Below, in pieces: positions 30,108 to 39,250 of a DNA stretch of 64,000 nucleotides (positions within the stretch are counted from its first letter, which is position 1; the number at the start of each line of letters is the position of its first letter). The notes under the pieces were generated by a model that saw only the letters and a program-made list of their open reading frames with translations, made no database searches and was not told the origin of the DNA. The position numbers and the translations under genes are program-made. Location of the stretch: NCBI RefSeq assembly GCF_000183425.1, contig NC_014759.1, positions 992,001 to 1,056,000 on the forward strand. The letters run 5' to 3'. The stretch comes from Marivirga tractuosa DSM 4126 (GTDB taxonomy: Bacteria; Bacteroidota; Bacteroidia; Cytophagales; Cyclobacteriaceae).

Positions 30108-31037
30108 TTATTTTTGATTATTAAGCGGATGCAAAAAAGTCCAAGCCACTATCCTACTCGTTTTATTTCCATGATTCATTTCAATGGTTTCAATCTCTTT
30201 AGCACCAGCCTGTTTAATAGCATCGTAAATCCGTTTTAGATTAGAGGATTTGGAAACCAAAGTGGTAAACCAGCGCACAGAATGAGAATGGTATTTACTC
30301 TGCACAGCCATATTGGTAATGAATTTTAACTCTCCTCCTTCTGTCCACAATTCGTTGCTTTTTCCCCCGAAGTTTAGGGTTGGCTTCTTGTCTTTTCTAA
30401 ATTTCTTAAGATTTTTCAGCTTCCTTGTGGTTCCTTTTTCTGCTTCTTCGGCTGAGCTATGAAAAGGCGGATTGCAAATACTCACATCATAGTATTCATG
30501 CTTTTTGACAATGCCTTTAAATATATCTGAAGATTTGTACTGCTTTCTAATTTCAACTTTCCCTTCCAGCTTAGGATTCTCAGTAATGATTTTTTCTGCT
30601 GAAGCAGCCGCTTTAGGATCAATTTCTGAAGCTACAAAATTCCAACCAAATTGCTGTGAACCTAAAATCGGATAAATACAACTGGCTCCTGTTCCGATAT
30701 CCAGGCATCTTATTAAGTCGCCTTTTACCTCCACTCCTTTCCTTTTTTTAGTTAGGAATTCATCTATTTGAAATAAGTAATCTGCCCTACCGGGAATAGG
30801 CGGACATAAATAGCCTTCCGGAATATCCCAATACTTTAAGTCATAATGCTGCAATAATAGTGCTTTATTCAATGCCTTCACCGCTTTTGGATCAGCAAAA
30901 TCAATCGTCTGACTATCATATTGATTGGTAAAAACAAAAGCTTCTAATTCCGGAAGCGTTTTGGCTAAACTTTCCAGGTCATAGCGTTTATTAAAAGGAC
31001 TATTGGGGTGCAAGCTGGACTTTTGTGGAGTGGGCAT
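30108..31037 (-). CDS. rlmF: 23S rRNA (adenine(1618)-N6)-methyltransferase
   Basis: RlmF (YbiN) methylates A1618 of 23S rRNA using S-adenosylmethionine. The protein is 309 aa, the normal size. The SAM-binding motif I is CLDIGTGASCIYP (about 113-125). The N6-adenine methyltransferase catalytic motif NPPF is in CNPPFHSSAEEAEKG (about 189-203), followed by the family-specific NFGGKSNELWTEGGE. It is cytoplasmic and monocistronic, reading toward the repeat-rich spacer after the efflux operon. The start ATG gives an N terminus (PTPQKSSLHPNSPFNKRYD) typical of the family. Confidence 0.94.
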   Translation of the reverse strand: MPTPQKSSLHPNSPFNKRYDLESLAKTLPELEAFVFTNQYDSQTIDFADPKAVKALNKALLLQHYDLKYWDIPEGYLCPPIPGRADYLFQIDEFLTKKRKGVEVKGDLIRCLDIGTGASCIYPILGSQQFGWNFVASEIDPKAAASAEKIITENPKLEGKVEIRKQYKSSDIFKGIVKKHEYYDVSICNPPFHSSAEEAEKGTTRKLKNLKKFRKDKKPTLNFGGKSNELWTEGGELKFITNMAVQSKYHSHSVRWFTTLVSKSSNLKRIYDAIKQAGAKEIETIEMNHGNKTSRIVAWTFLHPLNNQK

Positions 31038-31137
31038 TTGTGATTGTTAATGAATTTATGACAAAGATAGGGTTAATTGTGGGCAGATTTAAAGTATAAG
31101 ACTTTTAATGCTAAGTCTTTAATTTCCAAATAAAATA

Positions 31138-31183
31138 TGCCAGAGACATAGAGTAATTAGCACTCGCGAGACGCGAGCGCTAG
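31138..31183. repeat. REP-like 46-nt element, copy 2
   Basis: Gapless match to 29974-30019. The second hairpin is CTCGCG-AGA-CGCGAG (31163-31177) followed by CGCTAG. Every stem change relative to copy 1 is compensated, while the AGA loop and the C-G-n-TAG tail are kept. It lies between the start of rlmF and the stop of the GNAT gene. Confidence 0.65.
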
Positions 31184-31272
31184 CTGAGATAAGGTAAGGG
31201 TAAAAAGTCGAGATTCTAGATTAAAATCAAAACAAGTGAAAATTGAATTATTCAACCTATTTAAAGAAAACA

Positions 31273-31740
31273 TTATAATTTCTTTCCTAACACAATCATA
31301 TGTTTACACTGGATTCCATTTTCAATAATAATTTCATCATAATTCCTAAGGAAAAAGTCCTTCTTAATACTTTCAATTTCAAAACCCTCTTTTTGATAAA
31401 GTGCAAGTTGTCCGATACTTGAATTCCCTGTTCCGATTATTAACTTTTTATTCCCTGATTTACGAATTATATCCTCTGCATATCTTAAAAGAAGCTTTCC
31501 AATACCTTTTCCTTGTTCAGATTCTTTAACTGCAATATTTTTTATTTCAGTAGTATTTGAATTAATGTTACCCAAAACTATCACTCCAACTATTTCAGAT
31601 TTCACTTTAGCTATATAACAACTTCCTGATCGCAAATTAGAATTGATATGTACCTTTGAAGGGTCAGACAAGTATAGTAATTCCAAAACAGTTTCTGAAG
31701 GATTTACTACAAGTTCAATTTGTAGGTTCAAATTTTTCAA
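31273..31740 (-). CDS. GNAT family N-acetyltransferase
   Basis: A 155-aa GCN5-related acetyltransferase. The acetyl-CoA-binding motif A is IAVKESEQGKGIGKLLLRYAE (Q/RxxGxG form QGKGIG, about residues 88-100), preceded by SEIVGVIVLG and followed by KKLIIGTGNSSIGQLALYQKEGFE (motif B, with the usual YxxxGF). The substrate is unknown; the family includes small-molecule and protein acetyltransferases. It is a single gene, separated from icmF by a terminator and from rlmF by a REP-like element. Confidence 0.85.
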   Translation of the reverse strand: MKNLNLQIELVVNPSETVLELLYLSDPSKVHINSNLRSGSCYIAKVKSEIVGVIVLGNINSNTTEIKNIAVKESEQGKGIGKLLLRYAEDIIRKSGNKKLIIGTGNSSIGQLALYQKEGFEIESIKKDFFLRNYDEIIIENGIQCKHMIVLGKKL

Positions 31741-31798
31741 TGATAATAATTTAACGGTATTTGTTAAGTACTAATAGTAAAAATAAGTATAAATAAAA

Positions 31799-31829
31799 AA
31801 AAGCATGGTTCTCACCGTGCTTTTCTTTT
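31799..31829 (-). terminator. Intrinsic terminator after icmF
   Basis: An 11-bp stem (31799-31809 with 31814-31824, core AAAAGCAYGGT, one G-T pair) with a TCTC loop. On the minus strand it is followed by a run of eight T. It lies 42 bases beyond the icmF stop. Confidence 0.88.
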
Positions 31830-31837
31830 ATCTTTAA

Positions 31838-31862
31838 TCTAGGCTCTAGACTCTAGAATCTA
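31838..31862. repeat. CTAGA-rich repeat, copy 1
   Basis: A short stretch of repeated TCTAGA/CTAGAC words just downstream of icmF, of the same type as the palindrome at 57512-57549. Confidence 0.4.
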
Positions 31863-31865
31863 ATC

Positions 31866-34800
31866 CTACATATTCCTACGGTATTGGCCTCCGACCTCAA
31901 ACATCGCATTGGTAATCTGACCTAATGAACAGAACTTAGTGGCTTCCATCAATTCCGCAAAAAGGTTTTCATTTTTGATGGCTGCTTTTTGCAATCTGTC
32001 TAAGCTTTCTTTGGCTTCTTTCTCAAATCTATCATTTAATAAATTAAGCGTTTCAATTTGATACTCTTTCTCCTCTTTAGTCGCTCTGATTACCTCACCT
32101 GGTGTAACTGTTGGCGAACCTTTAGAATTCAAGAAAGTGTTTACGCCAATAATTGGAAATTCACCAGTATGCTTCAGCATTTCGTAGTGCAAGCTTTCTT
32201 CCTGTATTTTTCCACGCTGATACATGGTTTCCATAGCGCCTAAAACTCCTCCACGTTCTGTAATTCTATCAAATTCAGTCAATACTGCTTCTTCTACTAA
32301 ATCAGTCAATTCTTCGATTATAAAAGAACCTTGAATCGGATTTTCATTTTTCGCTAAACCTAGCTCTTTATTGATGATCAACTGTATCGCCATCGCCCTT
32401 CTCACTGAATTCTCAGTTGGAGTAGTAATCGCCTCATCATAAGCATTGGTATGCAAAGAGTTACAGTTATCATAAATCGCATACAATGCTTGCAAAGTAG
32501 TTCTGATATCGTTGAAATCAATTTCCTGTGCGTGCAATGAACGCCCTGAAGTCTGAATGTGATATTTCAACATCTGAGCACGAGAGTTCGCTCCATACTT
32601 TTGCTTTAGTGCTTTAGACCAGATTCTTCTGGCTACTCTACCAATCACTGCATATTCCGGATCAATTCCGTTTGAGAAGAAGAATGATAAGTTTGGACCA
32701 AATTTATTGATGTCCATTCCACGGCTTAAGTAGTATTCTACATAAGTAAATCCGTTCGCTAAGGTAAAGGCCAGCTGTGTAATTGGATTCGCTCCAGCCT
32801 CTGCGATGTGATAACCTGAAATAGAAACTGAATAGAAGTTACGAACCTGATTTTCAATGAAATATTCCTGAACATCTCCCATCAATCGCAAAGCAAATTC
32901 TGTAGAGAAAATACAAGTGTTCTGTGCCTGGTCTTCTTTTAGGATATCTGCTTGTACAGTACCACGGACAACCGCCATAGTCTCAAACTTGATTTTTTCA
33001 TAGACATCCTTAGGCAATACCTGATCTCCAGTTACTCCCAAAAGCATCAATCCTAATCCATTATGACCTTCTGGCAAATCACCTCTATATTGTGGTCTAT
33101 CCGCTCCTCTATCTTTGAAAATCTTGTCGATTTTCTTATTTACTTCGGTTTCTAAGCCATTTTCTTTAATGTATTTTTCACATTGCTGGTCAACCGCTGC
33201 ATTCATGAAAAAGCCTAACAACATTGGAGCTGGGCCATTAATAGTCATGGAAACCGAAGTCATGGCATGCGCTAGATCGAAACCAGAATACAGTTTCTTC
33301 GCATCATCCAAACAGCAAATACTTACACCTGAATTACCGATTTTACCGTAAATATCCGGTCTGTAATCCGGATCATTACCATACAAGGTTACTGAATCAA
33401 ATGCAGTGGATAAACGCTTAGCCGGCATATCCATACTCACATAGTGGAAACGCTTGTTGGTACGCTCTGGACCGCCTTCTCCAGCAAACATTCTTGTAGG
33501 ATCTTCCCCCTCTCTTTTGAAAGGATAAATTCCAGCTGTATAAGGAAATTCGCCTGGAACGTTTTCCTGCAAATTCCATCTAAGCAAATCTCCCCAGCTT
33601 TTATATTTAGGAAGCGAAACTTTCGGAATCTGAGAGTGAGATAAAGATTCTGTATGCGTTTGAATCTTAATCTCTTTATCCCTCACTTTAAATGAATAAA
33701 CGGGATCTTGATATTTTTGAACCTTATCTTTCCATTCCTCAATTAATAATTTATTCTTCGGATCAAAATTAAGCTCTTCATTGGCATAAGCTTCCTCTAG
33801 GCCTTTGATCAAGCGATCTTTATCCTCTATATCAGAGTCCTGTAAAGTCTCAATCGATTTTCTGTAACCGTAAAGCTTATCTGCTACTTCTGCTTGCTGC
33901 TCTACCCACTCATCATAACCTCTATTGTTTTCTGAAATTTCAGACAAATAGCGCGTTCTCTTTGGCGGGATAATGAAAACCTTTTCCGACATCTCATCGG
34001 TAATTTCAAAAGTAGATTTTAAATCTGCTCCTGACTTTTCGGCCACTTTTCCCATCAACTCCTTGTAGAGAGAATTCATTCCCGGATCGTTGAACTGGGA
34101 AGCAATAGTACCATAAACCGGCATATCATCAACTTTTGATTCCCACAATCCGTGGTTACGCTGATATTGCTTTTTCACATCTCTCAATGCATCTAAAGCA
34201 CCTCGCTTATCAAATTTATTCAGAGCAATAATATCGGCAAAATCCAACATATCGATTTTCTCTAGCTGAGTAGCCGCACCATATTCAGGCGTCATCACAT
34301 AAAGAGAAGCATCAGAATAATCTAAGATTTGAGTATCGGACTGACCAATTCCTGAAGTTTCTAAAATGATCAGATCAAAGTTTGCCGCTTTCAAAATTGA
34401 AACCGCATCCTTTACATATTTAGAGATCGATAAATTACTTTGACGAGTAGCTAATGAGCGCATATACACACGGTCATTGTTTATGGCATTCATTCTAATT
34501 CTATCTCCTAAAAGTGCTCCTCCTGTTTTTCTTTTGGACGGATCAACTGAGATGATTCCTATATTTTTATCTTTGAAATCAATTAAAAATCTACGAACTA
34601 ATTCATCCACCAAAGAAGATTTACCGGCTCCACCAGTTCCTGTAATTCCTAAAACAGGTACTGACAAATCTTTAGCTTTTTCTCTAATCTTATCTAATTC
34701 AGCACTACTGTCTTCTGGGAAATTTTCTGCTGCAGAAATTAATCTCGCAATTGCTTTTACATCTTGCTTGTCAACTCGTCCAACTTCACCATTCAAATTC

Positions 34801-35255
34801 TGACCAGTAGGATAATCACTTTGCTTAACCAAATCATTGATCATACCTTGCAAGCCCATTTCTCTTCCATCATCTGGCGAGTAAATTCTGGAAATGCCGT
34901 AATCATGCAATTCTTTGATTTCTTCCGGAAGAATTACTCCCCCTCCTCCACCAAAGATTTTGATATGACCAGCGCCTTTTTCCTTCAGTAAATCGTGCAT
35001 GTATTTGAAGTATTCTGTATGACCTCCTTGATAGGAAGTCATGGCAATGGCTTGTGCATCTTCTTGAATGGCAGTATTGACTACTTCTTCAACAGCGCGA
35101 TCATGCCCAAGGTGAATTACTTCACACCCTGTCGATTGAATAATTCTTCTCATCACATTGATAGCTGCATCATGCCCATCGAAAAGGGAGGCAGCGGTTA
35201 CTATGCGAACGTTATTTTTAGGTTTATAAGGAGCTACAGTTTGATGTGCAGACAT
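31866..35255 (-). CDS. icmF: Fused isobutyryl-CoA mutase IcmF (B12-dependent, with built-in G-protein chaperone)
   Basis: A 1129-aa fusion in the order known for IcmF. The N-terminal B12-binding domain has DGHDAAI with the lower-ligand His28 and a glycine-rich FGGGGGVI (about 101-108). A MeaB/ArgK-type GTPase chaperone domain follows, with Walker [10 protein letters not shown] (206-214), switch segments and [14 protein letters not shown]. The C-terminal mutase TIM barrel (about 560-1129) contains [25 protein letters not shown]. The phenylalanine in GIYPFKRE is the IcmF-type signature that separates it from methylmalonyl-CoA mutase. The reaction is isobutyryl-CoA to n-butyryl-CoA, and related substrates such as pivalyl-CoA are known for the family. 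The role here is branched-chain acyl-CoA metabolism (inference). It is transcribed alone with its own terminator. Confidence 0.93.
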   Translation of the reverse strand: MSAHQTVAPYKPKNNVRIVTAASLFDGHDAAINVMRRIIQSTGCEVIHLGHDRAVEEVVNTAIQEDAQAIAMTSYQGGHTEYFKYMHDLLKEKGAGHIKIFGGGGGVILPEEIKELHDYGISRIYSPDDGREMGLQGMINDLVKQSDYPTGQNLNGEVGRVDKQDVKAIARLISAAENFPEDSSAELDKIREKAKDLSVPVLGITGTGGAGKSSLVDELVRRFLIDFKDKNIGIISVDPSKRKTGGALLGDRIRMNAINNDRVYMRSLATRQSNLSISKYVKDAVSILKAANFDLIILETSGIGQSDTQILDYSDASLYVMTPEYGAATQLEKIDMLDFADIIALNKFDKRGALDALRDVKKQYQRNHGLWESKVDDMPVYGTIASQFNDPGMNSLYKELMGKVAEKSGADLKSTFEITDEMSEKVFIIPPKRTRYLSEISENNRGYDEWVEQQAEVADKLYGYRKSIETLQDSDIEDKDRLIKGLEEAYANEELNFDPKNKLLIEEWKDKVQKYQDPVYSFKVRDKEIKIQTHTESLSHSQIPKVSLPKYKSWGDLLRWNLQENVPGEFPYTAGIYPFKREGEDPTRMFAGEGGPERTNKRFHYVSMDMPAKRLSTAFDSVTLYGNDPDYRPDIYGKIGNSGVSICCLDDAKKLYSGFDLAHAMTSVSMTINGPAPMLLGFFMNAAVDQQCEKYIKENGLETEVNKKIDKIFKDRGADRPQYRGDLPEGHNGLGLMLLGVTGDQVLPKDVYEKIKFETMAVVRGTVQADILKEDQAQNTCIFSTEFALRLMGDVQEYFIENQVRNFYSVSISGYHIAEAGANPITQLAFTLANGFTYVEYYLSRGMDINKFGPNLSFFFSNGIDPEYAVIGRVARRIWSKALKQKYGANSRAQMLKYHIQTSGRSLHAQEIDFNDIRTTLQALYAIYDNCNSLHTNAYDEAITTPTENSVRRAMAIQLIINKELGLAKNENPIQGSFIIEELTDLVEEAVLTEFDRITERGGVLGAMETMYQRGKIQEESLHYEMLKHTGEFPIIGVNTFLNSKGSPTVTPGEVIRATKEEKEYQIETLNLLNDRFEKEAKESLDRLQKAAIKNENLFAELMEATKFCSLGQITNAMFEVGGQYRRNM

Positions 35256-35806
35256 ATTTTTTAGTCGTTTAATTCCAATTACGAAATTACAACAATAAAG
35301 CTAAAGATTAAAGTCATTGCCAAACATTCGTTAGGATGAGATATTGTAAAAATTATATTTTATGATGTAGGGAATTAGGTTGTGGTTTTGTGGTGGTTTA
35401 TATGATATTACGGTGTTTTGTTTGGTGTTTGGATTGAGATAAGGTCGCCCCTACGGGGCTTAGGGGTTCTGTTTTTGTTGATTTGTTACCGTAATTTAGC
35501 CCCAATGGGGCTATAGTTTGCAGTAAATTTACTTCTGTGACACTTACAAAAGGCTTTTGCTAACTAAAAACGACTTTGTAGTAGCTACTCTTTTAAGTCC
35601 CAGAGGGACGAACTTATGGTAAAGTAGTCCCTGCCAATGTACCTAAGCCCCGTAGGGGCGAACTTATAAATCCACTCGGAATAATAGAATTTGCAAATCC
35701 CATTCAAAATCGATCCTCTGCGAAAATTTCCATCCCTCCTATTTTTCTAGAAAACCCATTTTCCCTACATTTACAATCAAACTAGAAACCAAAACCCACA
35801 CAAACT
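35256..35806. repeat. Spacer with a cluster of related GGGGC hairpins
   Basis: A 551-base spacer between divergent icmF and the Pif1-like helicase gene. It contains four related hairpins: GCCCC-TAC-GGGGC (in 35445-35464), TAGCCCC-AAT-GGGGCTA (35497-35513), GTCCC-AGA-GGGAC (35597-35609) and GCCCC-GTA-GGGGC (35647-35659). The first and last units form a perfect 20-bp inverted repeat 177 bases apart. The last two share the flanks TAAG and GAACTTAT exactly 50 bases apart. No coding frame or tRNA was found. Confidence 0.7.
35445..35661. repeat. Perfect 20-bp long-range inverted repeat
   Basis: TCGCCCCTACGGGGCTTAGG (35445-35464) is the exact reverse complement of 35642-35661. Each arm is itself a small hairpin. 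Confidence 0.75.
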
Positions 35807-38032
35807 ATGTCCCAACACAAACTAACTGAGGTTGCCAAGATTGCTGTTCGATACGTCAACACCACTAACCGACTGATTTTTCTAACTGGTAAAGCAGGAA
35901 GTGGCAAAACAACTCTTTTAAGATATATCATTAACAATACTTATAAAAATGTAGCGGTTGCTGCTCCTACTGGAATTGCTGCTATCAATGCAAAGGGTGT
36001 TACCCTTCACTCACTGTTACAGCTTCCTTTTGGTACTTTCATTCCTGAGGATAATGCAGTTGATTTCTCTCGAACCAGTGAGCAAATCAATACACCAAAA
36101 ACCTTTCTTCAGCAATTCAAAATGTATGGCAATAAGCGTCAGATTATTCGCAATCTGGAATTATTGATTATAGACGAGGTCAGTATGTTGCGAGCCGACA
36201 TACTGGATTGCATGGATCTGATTTTAAGAATGGTCAGAAAGAATCCTGAACCCTTTGGAGGCTTACAAATTATGTTCATTGGAGACTTGAACCAGCTCCC
36301 ACCCGTAATTCGGCAGCATGAGTGGCAATATTTAAACAGGTACTATAAAACCGGATATTTCTTTGAGGCATTAGCCTTGCAGAAAACCGACATGGTTTAT
36401 ATAGAACTTGATAAAATCTTCCGCCAATCTGATCCTGAATTTACTTCTATACTCAATCGATTACGAGATAATCATTTATCTGAAACCGATATCGAAAAGC
36501 TTAACCAGCATTATGAAGAAGGTGTGGAAGAATCACCAAAAGAAGGCTACATCAATATCACTACTCATAATCGAAAAGCGGATTTAATTAACGAAAAAGC
36601 ATTGAAATCGCTTGAAGCAGAAGAGAGAGGCTACAAAGCGGAAATCGAAGGCGACTTCCCTGAAAACATGTTCCCTATTCCTGAAAAACTGAATTTCAAG
36701 ATTGGCGCTCAGGTAATGTTTATCAAAAATGACAATAGCGGAGAGGCAAGATATTTCAATGGGAAAATTGGTGAAATATCAGAGATGAATGAAGACACCA
36801 TCAAGGTGAAACTCAAAAATCCGAAGGATGAGGTAATAGTCGAACGCTATGAATGGATGAACCAGCGCTACAGTTTGGATAAGTCCACTAATGAACTTCA
36901 GGAAAAATGGTTAGGAACTTTTAAACAGTTTCCATTGAAATTAGCTTGGGCCATTACAGTTCATAAATCTCAAGGCTTAACTTTTGAAAAAGCTATCCTA
37001 GATCTATCAGACAGTTTTGCCCCAGGACAAATGTATGTAGCGCTGTCAAGGCTGACAGGCTTGGAAGGCTTAATATTATCAAAACCCATTAGCAATATTC
37101 CTTTTGAATTGGACAAAAGCTTAAGGCAATTTGAGGATAATAAAAAGGATAACGATACTTTAAATCAAAAACTGGAATCAGATAGAAAGGCATTTGTTTT
37201 TAATACCATTCGGGAAACTTTTGATTTCCAAAGTTTAATGAAAGAGCTCAATATTCATTTAGGCAGTTTCAATAAGGCGGAAAATAGATCACTTAAACAG
37301 AAATATGCTGATTGGACTAGAGAGAAAAAAGAGCAATTAGAAGAAATCAATAAAGTTGGGCTTAAGTTTCAAAGTTCATTAGCCCATTACGAAGCCAAGG
37401 AAGAGTATTTGAGTGATTTAGCAGAGAGGGTCAACAGTGCGGAAGAATATTTCAAACCCAAGGTAAAGGATTTATATGATGCTTTTAAAGCACATTTGAT
37501 CGACACTTCCAATCAAAGTAAAGTAAAGGCCTATCTAAAAGAACTGGAGAGCATTACGGAGCAATTGAAGTCAAAGCTTTTGCAAATTAGTAAAACGGCA
37601 ATGTTAGTAACTGCAGCATCAGAAAACAGGATATTGTCTAAAAAAGACCTATATAAATCTTCTACCTTTGAAGAAGCCAAAATAGATTCTAAGGAAAAGA
37701 AAAAGAAAGTCAAAAAAGACAAAACACCCACTGCTGAAATTTCTTTCAAGCACTACAAAGAAGGTTTAAATATTGAAGAAATTGCCACTAAAAGAGAGCT
37801 AGTGCCTGGAACCATCCTGGGTCATCTGGCAAAGTACATAGAAAGTGGTGATATTGATGCTACCGATTTAATTGATGCTACCAAGCTTGATCAAATCTGT
37901 CAAGTGATGGCTCTGGCTGAAGTAAAAGGCAGTGCTGATGTAAAAGCCCGATTGGGTGACGAATTTACTTACAATGAAATTAAGATTGCCTGGGGCCATT
38001 TTAGACGGGAAAACCTAAAAGAAGCCACCTAA
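35807..38032 (+). CDS. Pif1/RecD-like AAA helicase with C-terminal HTH_40 domain
   Basis: A 741-aa SF1B-type helicase. Walker A GKAGSGKTT is at residues 28-36, followed by VAVAAPTGIAAINAKGVTLHSL (motif Ia, typical of Pif1) and Walker B LLIIDEVSML with LQIMFIGDLNQLPPV. The C-terminal motif AWAITVHKSQGLTFEKAILD and VALSRLTGLEGL are the UvrD_C_2/Pif1 motifs V-VI. A Glu/Lys-rich coiled-coil stretch (about 460-620) leads to a helix-turn-helix domain of the HTH_40 type (KHYKEGLNIEEIATKRELVPGTILGHL, about 645-735), as found at the C termini of bacterial RecQ and Pif1-like helicases. It probably resolves structured or stalled DNA. Single gene with ATG start. Confidence 0.88.
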   Translation: MSQHKLTEVAKIAVRYVNTTNRLIFLTGKAGSGKTTLLRYIINNTYKNVAVAAPTGIAAINAKGVTLHSLLQLPFGTFIPEDNAVDFSRTSEQINTPKTFLQQFKMYGNKRQIIRNLELLIIDEVSMLRADILDCMDLILRMVRKNPEPFGGLQIMFIGDLNQLPPVIRQHEWQYLNRYYKTGYFFEALALQKTDMVYIELDKIFRQSDPEFTSILNRLRDNHLSETDIEKLNQHYEEGVEESPKEGYINITTHNRKADLINEKALKSLEAEERGYKAEIEGDFPENMFPIPEKLNFKIGAQVMFIKNDNSGEARYFNGKIGEISEMNEDTIKVKLKNPKDEVIVERYEWMNQRYSLDKSTNELQEKWLGTFKQFPLKLAWAITVHKSQGLTFEKAILDLSDSFAPGQMYVALSRLTGLEGLILSKPISNIPFELDKSLRQFEDNKKDNDTLNQKLESDRKAFVFNTIRETFDFQSLMKELNIHLGSFNKAENRSLKQKYADWTREKKEQLEEINKVGLKFQSSLAHYEAKEEYLSDLAERVNSAEEYFKPKVKDLYDAFKAHLIDTSNQSKVKAYLKELESITEQLKSKLLQISKTAMLVTAASENRILSKKDLYKSSTFEEAKIDSKEKKKKVKKDKTPTAEISFKHYKEGLNIEEIATKRELVPGTILGHLAKYIESGDIDATDLIDATKLDQICQVMALAEVKGSADVKARLGDEFTYNEIKIAWGHFRRENLKEAT

Positions 38033-38120
38033 ACACCCCAAAAGAGGACTTTAGAGCGTGCTTTTTATAGATAGAATTGATGGATATAGGGTGATGGTTG
38101 GGAATTGTCCGTAAAGCCAT

Positions 38121-38140
38121 GTCAGTACCGAAGGTCGGAC
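38121..38140. repeat. Dispersed 20-nt repeat, copy 2 (inverted)
   Basis: Reverse complement matches 19212-19231 at 18 of 20 positions (GTCYGACCTKCGGTACTGAC). It lies in the spacer between the convergent helicase and miaA genes. Confidence 0.5.
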
Positions 38141-38280
38141 ATTGATTCAAGCGATGGAAGTTAGAAGTATGAAGCTAGAATATAAAAAAAGAAATAAGGT
38201 CGTAATAAATGCAAATAAACTGTCGGGTAAATTGTTTACACCTAAAAAACGACAACTTGTAAACTTGCCAACATGTCAAC

Positions 38281-39213
38281 TCAGCCAATCTTACTTTCTA
38301 AATAATCAATAACTTTACTTTTGTCCTCAGCTGAAAACCATCTGAATTCCGAATCTCTTTTAAACCAAGTCATTTGACGTTTGGCATATCTTCGACTATT
38401 TCTTTTGAGTAAGCGAACTGCCTCTTCCCTATCATATTTACCATCTAAAAATCCAAATATTTCAGAGTAGCCAACAGTTTGCAGCGCATTCAAATCTTTG
38501 TACTGATGCAGATTTTCTGCTTCTTCGAATAGACCTTCTGCAATCATCTGATCCATTCTCAAATTTATTCGACCATACAATTCTTCCCTGGGACGCTCCA
38601 GTCCTATCTTGATGATATTAAATGGACGCTCAACTTGCTTTTTTTGAGCTCTATAATAACTCATATTTTTCCCTGTGGATCGGTAAAGTTCCATTGCTCG
38701 AATAAGTCGCTGAGGGTTTTGCTTATCTACAATTCGAAAATATTCTGGATCAGATTCAAACACTTGCTTCTGCAAATATTCAATTCCATTATTTTCAAAC
38801 TCAGCATTTAGGTTTTTTCTAATATCAGCTGGAATACTTGGCATGTCATCAATTCCTTCGCAAAGTGCTTTTACGTACAGACCAGAACCGCCCACAACCA
38901 AAACCACATCGTGCTTTTGAAATAAATCATCTAGAAGATTTAAAGCATCTTTCTCAAATTGACCTACATTGTATTCATCCTCAATACTATGGGAATTAAT
39001 GAAATGATGTGGAACTCCATTCATCTCTGCACTAGTTGGCTTGGCAGTCCCAATTTTCATTTCTTTATAGAATTGTCGGGAGTCAGCTGAAATTATTTCA
39101 GTTTGAAACCGTTTTGCTAATTGAATGGACAATGAGGTTTTACCTACGGCAGTTGGGCCTGCCAAAATCACTATGGTTTTAGATATTTTACTCAAATTTG
39201 ATATATAATTCAA
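38281..39213 (-). CDS. miaA: tRNA dimethylallyltransferase
   Basis: MiaA adds a dimethylallyl group to N6 of A37 in tRNAs reading UNN codons. The protein is 310 aa, the usual length. P-loop GPTAVGKT is at residues 19-26, then SADSRQFYKEMKIGTAKPT (catalytic Asp/Arg region), VGGSGLYVKAL, the RLIRAMELY segment, and TVGYSEIFGFLDG with RRYAKRQMTWFKRD near the C terminus. The gene lies convergent to the Pif1-like gene and divergent from the hybrid kinase gene, whose start is only 37 bases away. The two promoters must therefore overlap or lie inside the coding ends. Confidence 0.96.
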   Translation of the reverse strand: MNYISNLSKISKTIVILAGPTAVGKTSLSIQLAKRFQTEIISADSRQFYKEMKIGTAKPTSAEMNGVPHHFINSHSIEDEYNVGQFEKDALNLLDDLFQKHDVVLVVGGSGLYVKALCEGIDDMPSIPADIRKNLNAEFENNGIEYLQKQVFESDPEYFRIVDKQNPQRLIRAMELYRSTGKNMSYYRAQKKQVERPFNIIKIGLERPREELYGRINLRMDQMIAEGLFEEAENLHQYKDLNALQTVGYSEIFGFLDGKYDREEAVRLLKRNSRRYAKRQMTWFKRDSEFRWFSAEDKSKVIDYLESKIG

Positions 39214-39250
39214 TCTTAAAAGCTTAAATTGAGCTGTAAATTTAAATATT

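Noticed and set aside
35256..35806. CRISPR-like array in the icmF upstream spacer
   Set aside because: The repeated GGGGC units are hairpins in mixed orientation with unequal spacing and no regular unique spacers, and no cas gene is nearby.
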